This document shows, one piece after another, positions 7,419 to 12,098 of a DNA stretch of 33,724 nt. The stretch is from Planctomycetota bacterium (GTDB taxonomy: Bacteria > Planctomycetota > SZUA-567 > H5-PLA8): positions 1 to 33,724 of the forward strand of contig JAPLOD010000182.1 of assembly GCA_026692735.1 (NCBI GenBank), in the 5' to 3' direction. Both the position numbers and the translations under genes were made by a program. The notes under the pieces were generated by a model. The model did not search any database. It had not been told where the DNA came from and saw nothing but the letters and a program-made list of their open reading frames with translations. Position 1 is the stretch's first letter, and each line of letters starts with the position of its first letter.

Positions 7419-7631
7419 ATGCCGCGCATCCCGGTCCTCATCAATGGGCATATCGTGCGCCTGCCGTCGGAGATCACCGTCGGCGAGGCACAAGCCTTGT
7501 CTGGCCTCACCGCGGATAGATTCAACGAAGAGCTGGCGCGCATGATGGCTGGACATGCCAGGCAGAAGGGGACTCCCACCGTCGCCGCGCCGTCCGCACC
7601 GCCGCCCACTGGCGAGGGGGTGCAGCCGTGA
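7419..7631 (+). CDS. Small protein with a possible beta-grasp-like N-terminus
   Basis: This 70-residue protein starts at the ATG with GGAGG eight bases upstream; the in-frame ATG-like start at 7404 overlaps that site and is rejected. The N-terminus IPVLINGHIVRLPSEITVGE followed by AQALSGL reads as two strands, a turn and a helix, as in small ubiquitin-like (beta-grasp) domains, but the protein is short and the match is only a pattern. The C-terminus is Pro/Ala-rich. Its stop overlaps the GTG start of the next gene, so it is translationally coupled to the primase operon. Confidence 0.6.
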   Translation: MPRIPVLINGHIVRLPSEITVGEAQALSGLTADRFNEELARMMAGHARQKGTPTVAAPSAPPPTGEGVQP

Positions 7632-8035
7632 CCACGCCGAACCTGGACAAGCAGGCTCTATCTGAGCTGGGTGTGCAAACACAGGACGTCACGCCCGCGG
7701 AGTTGGCGTATCTCAAGCGCCGCAAGGCTGAACTGGAGCCTATCGAGTGCCCCGAGCCGCTCGTGATTCAGCAGCTCCTTGCTGCAGAACTCCACATCAA
7801 GCGCGTGTGGAATGATGAGCAGCGGTGCTTGAACGACACGCCCGAGAACATCGCCGAACTGCAATACCAGCGGCAGCGCCTCGACGAACTCGGCAAAGAA
7901 CGTGCTGTCTGGATGGCAAGGTACGACGCCGCGGCCATCGGGTTGGGGCTTCGACGCCGCAAAAAGGCCGACGCGCCCGCGCCGCTTGCGAGTCTCTGGC
8001 TTCGCTGGCGTCGGCAGAAAGGGGCCGCGCAATGA
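7628..8035 (+). CDS. Unrecognised coiled-coil-like protein coupled to the primase-helicase
   Basis: This is a 135-residue protein with a GTG start in a GTGA overlap with the previous stop. Its own stop overlaps the ATG of the primase-helicase in ATGA. The middle (residues of about 25 to 105) is strongly helical with heptad-like spacing (AELAYLKRRKAELEP; IAELQYQRQRLDELGKERA). The C-terminus is basic (LRRRKKADAP; LWLRWRRQKG), compatible with nucleic-acid binding. The tight coupling on both sides points to a role with the replication protein. The family is not recognised. Confidence 0.65.
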   Translation: MTTPNLDKQALSELGVQTQDVTPAELAYLKRRKAELEPIECPEPLVIQQLLAAELHIKRVWNDEQRCLNDTPENIAELQYQRQRLDELGKERAVWMARYDAAAIGLGLRRRKKADAPAPLASLWLRWRRQKGAAQ

Positions 8036-10263
8036 ACGTGGCCACGCAAGCGGTGAGGCCGGACATGCACGCCGCCGCCGTGTTTCTGGAGCACCTGGAA
8101 GCAAACGGCGTCTTCTCATTCCAGTGCTTTGACGACAGCAAGGACAAGCGCCCAGAACTGGCGCGCGTCCTGCACGGCACCTTGGCCCAACACGCGGACG
8201 AACTGACCCGGCTCAACGAGCAGGGCGCCGGAGTCTTCGTCGCGGTCAACGCGACTGACGGGCGCGGTCGCAAGGCCGAGAACGTGGTAGCGGTCCGTGC
8301 GCTTTTTGTGGACGCGGACGACGTGCCGCTCCCGGAAGCGTGGCACGTGCGGCCAAGCATCATCAACAAGCGGGACGAACGGCACTGGCACGCCTTCTGG
8401 GCGGTGTCGGACATGCCGCTCTCTGAATTCGGCACTGCTCAGAAACGGCTCGCGGCGTACTACCACACCGACCCCAAGGTCTCGGATCTCCCCCGCGTCA
8501 TGCGCCTTCCTGGATTCTTCCATCGGAAGGGCGAGCCGATCTTGGTGACGACGTGGGAGTCGAGGCCCGAAACGTACACCGTCCCCGAAGTCTTGGTTCG
8601 GTTGCCCGAACTCCCTGCTTCGATACCCGCTCCACAGCCCGCCACGCTGCCGGCAAGCCAGGGCGACAACGAGCGTCTATTCTCGGCCTGGGCTGCCAAG
8701 GCGGGGGAAGACGCCGTGGAAGGCAACCGCAATAACCAGCTTTTCCGAATCGCCGCGGAAGGCTGCGGGCGCGGTTTGTCTCTCGACTTTGTCCAGTCAG
8801 TCTGCCTGGAGCACGCGAACGGCCTCGCAGAAACCGAAGTCCGGCGCACAGTCCAATCCGCCTACCGGAAGGAACGCAGCGCCCATCCACCACCGGCCAG
8901 GGCGCCGGATGCGAAGACCGCCGCGGCGCCGGTCGTCGTAGAGGAAGCTGAGGACGAACCACCAACGCTCGCCAACTACCACGCGCTCTCGGCGCAGGTG
9001 GAAGAGTGGCGCCACTCCCTCACGCCGGAGGAGATCTTCGTGCGGTGCGTCGGGGGGGGGCATAAGCCGCGCGTGGTTGCGTACATCCTGCGGTGCACGT
9101 TTGGCTGGGACACGGACGAGACCGAAGCGCGGTATCGAAAAGCGCTCAAAGCCAAGCCTGCCGCACCCCCGCCGCCGGCCGAAACCGCTCCACAGGCCGC
9201 TGTAGAGAGCCGCGCACAGTCTTTGAGCCTGAAGGATCTTCTCTCATACGACGTGGAGGACAACGCCGATTGCCTGCTTGGGAAGCGCTACTTGTGCCGT
9301 GGCCAAAGTCTCCTGCTGCCGGGGCCAACGGGCATCGGAAAGAGCAGCTTGGTTATTCAAATGGCGCTGGTCCTGGCACTCGGGAAAGACTTCTTCGGCA
9401 TCATGCCCACGCGGCCACTACGGTCCCTCGTGCTTCAAGCCGAGAACGACCTCGGCGACTTGGCAGATATGACGCGCGGCGTGGTGAACGGCCTTGACCT
9501 TCCCGTGTCAAAGATCAAGGACGGGATGACCGTCATTAGCGAAACATCGGTATGCGGCGCTGCGTTTCACCTGTGGGCAAGAACATTGATCCTTCGGTAT
9601 CGGCCCGACATCGTCGTTGTTGATCCGGTCTTCGGCTTCCTGGGCGGGAATGCGAGCGACCAAGGCGTTGTCAGCACGTGGTTGCGGAACGGTCTGGGGA
9701 CGATCAGCCAGGAAACTGGCGCCGCCTGGATATTGGTCCACCACGTCAAGAAGCCGGCGGAAGTTGAACTCGCACGGAAGGATTCCGACTACGCGTATCT
9801 CGGCTTCGGCAGCGTCGAATTCGCCAACTTCTGCAGGGGCGTCCTGGCACTTCGCGACGTTGGAAGCGGTAGATACGAGCTGCGCGCAGCCAAGCGGGGG
9901 TCTCGCTCTGGGCTGGTGGACAACCACGGGCAGCCCACCGACACGGTCTTTCTTCGCCATGCGCGCGCCGGCATTTGCTGGGAACGCGCGGATGAACCCG
10001 AAGATGAGCGTGTCTCGGGCGAAGAAGCTGACGCGCAAGAAGTCTTCGATCACATGGAACCCGGCAAGGAGTACAACACGAACGGCTTGATTCAACTGGC
10101 CTGTGAAGCACTCAAGAAGACCCGCGGCAACTTCACGAACCCCGCCAAACGCGGCGCCCGGGTGCTCAAGATCATCAAAGATAGAACGAAAAAGCCGGGC
10201 CAAAACTGGCTTTTCCTCAAAACAGCGAAAGATACCGCCCTCTTTCCCGGAGGTATCCACTAA
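8032..10263 (+). CDS. Primase-helicase fusion (RepB-like primase plus RecA/RepA-type ATPase), element replication protein
   Basis: This 743-residue protein probably initiates and drives replication of the excised element. The start is the ATG in ATGA overlap with the previous gene, not the longer frame from 7825. The N-terminal 210 residues match the RepB-like primase-polymerase pattern: RALFVDADDVP with acidic pair Asp94/Asp96, HWHAFWAVSD, and RVMRLPGFFHRKGEP. A linker with low-complexity Pro/Ala follows. A RecA-fold ATPase starts near 415: Walker A GPTGIGKSS (Lys437), Walker B DIVVVDPVFGF (Asp526 to Asp531), and a GAAWILVHHVKKP motif, as in plasmid RepA hexameric helicases. The last 80 residues may form a small DNA-binding domain. 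A run of nine G at 9052-9060 lies in frame within the linker region. The iteron cluster begins 15 bp downstream. Confidence 0.88.
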   Translation: MNVATQAVRPDMHAAAVFLEHLEANGVFSFQCFDDSKDKRPELARVLHGTLAQHADELTRLNEQGAGVFVAVNATDGRGRKAENVVAVRALFVDADDVPLPEAWHVRPSIINKRDERHWHAFWAVSDMPLSEFGTAQKRLAAYYHTDPKVSDLPRVMRLPGFFHRKGEPILVTTWESRPETYTVPEVLVRLPELPASIPAPQPATLPASQGDNERLFSAWAAKAGEDAVEGNRNNQLFRIAAEGCGRGLSLDFVQSVCLEHANGLAETEVRRTVQSAYRKERSAHPPPARAPDAKTAAAPVVVEEAEDEPPTLANYHALSAQVEEWRHSLTPEEIFVRCVGGGHKPRVVAYILRCTFGWDTDETEARYRKALKAKPAAPPPPAETAPQAAVESRAQSLSLKDLLSYDVEDNADCLLGKRYLCRGQSLLLPGPTGIGKSSLVIQMALVLALGKDFFGIMPTRPLRSLVLQAENDLGDLADMTRGVVNGLDLPVSKIKDGMTVISETSVCGAAFHLWARTLILRYRPDIVVVDPVFGFLGGNASDQGVVSTWLRNGLGTISQETGAAWILVHHVKKPAEVELARKDSDYAYLGFGSVEFANFCRGVLALRDVGSGRYELRAAKRGSRSGLVDNHGQPTDTVFLRHARAGICWERADEPEDERVSGEEADAQEVFDHMEPGKEYNTNGLIQLACEALKKTRGNFTNPAKRGARVLKIIKDRTKKPGQNWLFLKTAKDTALFPGGIH

Positions 10264-10277
10264 TTCACCTATGAACC

Positions 10278-10373
10278 GGATACCTGGATACCACTGGATA
10301 CCTGCTGGATACCTCGAAGGGTGGATACCTGGATACCTCCCTCTCTATAGGGAGTATCCGGTATCTGGTATCC
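10278..10373. other. Iteron-like GGATACC cluster, candidate origin of replication
   Basis: Six exact GGATACC copies lie in direct orientation starting at 10278, 10286, 10296, 10307, 10323 and 10331; five of them are followed by T. Three inverted copies follow: AGTATCC (10353), GGTATCT (10360) and exact GGTATCC (10367). Between the two sets CTCCCT (10337-10342) pairs with AGGGAG (10349-10354). The cluster lies in the 237-bp gap directly after the primase-helicase gene. Repeated short sites next to a Rep gene are the usual form of iteron origins. The spacing (8 to 16 bp) is less regular than in classical plasmids, and no clear DnaA box is seen. Confidence 0.7.
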
Positions 10374-10500
10374 AGTCTCCTAAGCTCAATGAACTCCGCC
10401 AGAGCAAGGTGGTCGCTTCTGGAGCGGTCACGTTCTCTCTGTGTTGGGCGCGTGTTGTTGACCTGTTGTGTCCTTGTTCGGCCGGCGGGAGGGTTTGAAG

Positions 10501-10824
10501 ATGCCTGAGTCGCCCAAGCTGTGGATCATCGTGGCCGCAGCAGCCGATGATGGGGTGCTGAGCTATCACCAAGCGCTCTATTCCGATGAAGCCACGGCCA
10601 GGGCTGCCGCTGAGGGCCTGAACCTTCCAGGGCGCGTGCTCGTTGCGCCCGTCCGCCTTGACCTCAGCGAAGCCAAGGAAGTCATCGCGGCGGCGCCGGC
10701 GGGCGTCAGGAGCGTGACAGACACGACACCCAGCTCGCCGGCACCCGCCGTGCCTGTCAGCGACCCGCGACCCGCAACACCATTTCTGGACGCGGCTGCA
10801 AACAACCCGTGGCGGGGAGACTGA
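10501..10824 (+). CDS. Small element protein, paralogue A (C-terminal NPW motif)
   Basis: This 107-residue protein starts at an ATG with GGGAGGG seven bases upstream. The N-terminal 55 residues form a compact alpha/beta-like unit (KLWIIVAAAADDGVLSYHQA, then LYSDEATARAAAEGL, then RVLVAPVRLDL). A Pro/Ala/Thr linker follows, and the protein ends in NNPWRGD. The next gene has the same architecture: an aromatic strand, an LYxxxEEA helix, a second strand pair, a linker and a terminal GNPW. They are thus tandem paralogues. The short conserved tail resembles a peptide docking motif. The function is unknown. It is the first gene after the iteron region. Confidence 0.65.
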   Translation: MPESPKLWIIVAAAADDGVLSYHQALYSDEATARAAAEGLNLPGRVLVAPVRLDLSEAKEVIAAAPAGVRSVTDTTPSSPAPAVPVSDPRPATPFLDAAANNPWRGD

Positions 10825-10828
10825 ACGC

Positions 10829-11173
10829 ATGAAGAACGGTGTCGCGAACGCCATGCCTGACGCGCTGGAAGTCCGCACAGTTGAACGCTGGGTTGTCTGC
10901 GTCGTTCGCGCCGACGGCGAGACCGTCGAGGTGCTGAGCCAGTTGTACCACACGCGAGAGGAAGCCGAGTTTGCGGCTTCGTTCCACAGGCGCGATTTCC
11001 GCGGCGTCACCGTCCGGGCCGCGCAGTGTGTTGTGTCCATCGTCCTGCCAGCGCCGGCCGCAACGGGCGCCGTGCCAGACGCCGGCAGCCTGCAGCCCGT
11101 GCAAGCAGCGCCCGCCGTGCAAGAGCCTACGTTCCGCGGCGATCCTGGCAACCCGTGGCAAGAGCCGCACTGA
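10829..11173 (+). CDS. Small element protein, paralogue B (C-terminal NPW motif)
   Basis: This is a 114-residue protein, four bases after paralogue A. Residues of about 15 to 65 align with paralogue A: RWVVCVVRADGETVEVLSQ, LYHTREEAEFAASF and VTVRAAQCVVSI. A Pro/Ala linker leads to GNPWQEPH. The ribosome site and start region (TGAACGCATGA at 10822-10832) is repeated at 11179-11189 before the next gene, as if a module with its initiation region had been duplicated. No catalytic motif or membrane segment is visible. It could be a binding module for the replication protein or for a helper phage factor; this is speculation. Confidence 0.65.
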   Translation: MKNGVANAMPDALEVRTVERWVVCVVRADGETVEVLSQLYHTREEAEFAASFHRRDFRGVTVRAAQCVVSIVLPAPAATGAVPDAGSLQPVQAAPAVQEPTFRGDPGNPWQEPH

Positions 11174-11185
11174 GGAGTTGAACGC

Positions 11186-11446
11186 ATGACGAACCGCGTC
11201 AAGAAGATCCTCGCCACCCGCAGAAGGGCATACGGTCACCCGGCTGCCGAGTTTGCGCGCGTGGCCGCCATGTGGTCTATCATCCTGAACAGCAAGGTTA
11301 CGGCCGCACACGTCGGCCTGTGCATGATCTGCGTGAAGTTGGCGCGCGAAGTCCATTCTCATAAGCAAGACAACCTCGTGGACCTGTGCGGCTATAGCGC
11401 CTGTGTCGAGGAACTCTACCGCCGCAAGAAAGGGAAGCAGCGATGA
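11186..11446 (+). CDS. DUF6378-like small phage protein
   Basis: This 86-residue protein starts at the ATG preceded by GAGGAG. It matches the pattern I know for DUF6378, a small protein common in phages and prophages: an N-terminal basic helix with RRAYGHPAAEFARVAAMW, then VGLCMICVKLAREVHSHKQ, then DNLVDLCGYSACVEEL. The DN...D..GY signature is the key feature. The family's role is not established. Its presence argues for a phage-related rather than purely plasmid origin of the element. It overlaps the next gene in ATGA, so the two are coupled. Confidence 0.75.
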   Translation: MTNRVKKILATRRRAYGHPAAEFARVAAMWSIILNSKVTAAHVGLCMICVKLAREVHSHKQDNLVDLCGYSACVEELYRRKKGKQR

Positions 11447-11883
11447 CCGAAAGCACGCCCGTAAGTATAGCGCCCGCAGTCGAGAGAGTCCAGTCCGGGC
11501 CAGACCCGAACGTGCGCCCGCTGGACCCGTTGGGCGTCGCCACGTTCAGCGCGTTGCCGATACGGCGGAGATCCAAGGCGCCGGCTGTGGCACCCGCCGC
11601 CGTACCGGCTGCAGGACCGGGAACGACCGAGCCGGAGGCACCCTCACAGCCGGCTGCAGGACAGGGCACGGCGCCGGCTGGTGTCGCAACAGAAGTGTCC
11701 GCACCTGCCCTTGTCGTCAGTCTAGCCAAGGCAGCCAAGATGCTGAACATCTGCAAGCGCACGGCTGAACGGGAACGCGACAGAGGCAAGCTGCGCTGTC
11801 TGCTGATAGGCGGGCGCTGGAAGGTTCGGGTGGGGGAGTTGCACTCATACTTGCGCCGGATGGAAACGGAATCTGCAAGATAG
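11443..11883 (+). CDS. Excisionase-like HTH_17 protein with long Pro/Ala-rich N-terminus
   Basis: This is a 146-residue protein coupled to the DUF6378-like gene by ATGA. The C-terminal 50 residues are an excisionase/MerR-type helix-turn-helix: VVSLAKAAKMLNICKRTAER, then ERDRGKLRCLLIGGRWKV as the recognition helix and wing, then RVGELHSYLRRM. The N-terminal 90 residues are disordered (Pro, Ala, Gly, Thr rich). The position just upstream of the integrase promoter fits a recombination directionality factor that bends att DNA and favours excision. A transcriptional regulator is the alternative. The long disordered arm is unusual for excisionases, which are normally 60-80 residues. Confidence 0.75.
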   Translation: MTESTPVSIAPAVERVQSGPDPNVRPLDPLGVATFSALPIRRRSKAPAVAPAAVPAAGPGTTEPEAPSQPAAGQGTAPAGVATEVSAPALVVSLAKAAKMLNICKRTAERERDRGKLRCLLIGGRWKVRVGELHSYLRRMETESAR

Positions 11884-11886
11884 TCC

Positions 11887-11915
11887 TTGACTAAATGCAG
11901 CGCATTTAGTATAAT
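11887..11915 (+). promoter_or_regulatory. Near-consensus sigma70 promoter with an internal perfect palindromic operator
   Basis: TTGACT (11887-11892) and TATAAT (11910-11915) are 17 bp apart. Inside lies a perfect inverted repeat, ACTAAATGC (11890-11898) and GCATTTAGT (11902-11910), with spacer AGC. The repeat covers the end of the -35, the whole spacer and the first base of the -10, so a bound dimer would block RNA polymerase. The first codon of the RHH gene is at 11922, seven bases after the -10, so the transcript is probably leaderless. The RHH product is the obvious candidate for the bound protein. Confidence 0.85.
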
Positions 11916-11921
11916 GAGGGT

Positions 11922-12098
11922 ATGGCGAAAATGGGAAGACCGAAGCTGCCAGCACGTGACCGAAGGCGATTCACTGTGCATATCCGCGTGAACGCGGCAG
12001 AGAAGCGAGCTTTGCGGGAAGAAGGCCGGGCCGCCGGCGTCAAGATGCTGGCGCGGTGGATACGGGCCAAACTGCTAAAGGGGCTGCCATGCAAGTAA
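11922..12098 (+). CDS. Ribbon-helix-helix (Arc/CopG/MobC-like) small DNA-binding protein
   Basis: This is a 58-residue basic protein. RRRFTVHIRVNAAEKRAL gives the N-terminal strand and first helix, and EEGRAAGVKMLARWIRAKLL the second helix, the pattern of RHH repressors and MobC-type accessory proteins. The ATG at 11922 sits at the expected transcription start, so translation may be leaderless; an in-frame ATG at 11931 is the alternative. It is the first gene after the palindromic promoter and overlaps the integrase start by ten bases, so the two are cotranscribed and probably translationally coupled. I infer autorepression of itself and the integrase. With no relaxase in the element, a mobilisation role is less likely. 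Confidence 0.75.
   Translation: MAKMGRPKLPARDRRRFTVHIRVNAAEKRALREEGRAAGVKMLARWIRAKLLKGLPCK

Noticed and set aside
8032-10263. Primase-helicase as a phage P4 alpha-type protein
   Set aside because: The order primase then ATPase fits, but the RecA-type motifs (GPTGIGKSS and a RepA-like DIVVVDP) match plasmid RepA rather than the SF3 helicase of P4 alpha.
10278-10373. CRISPR array
   Set aside because: Repeats are only 7-8 bp with spacing of 8-16 bp, occur on both strands, and no cas gene is present.
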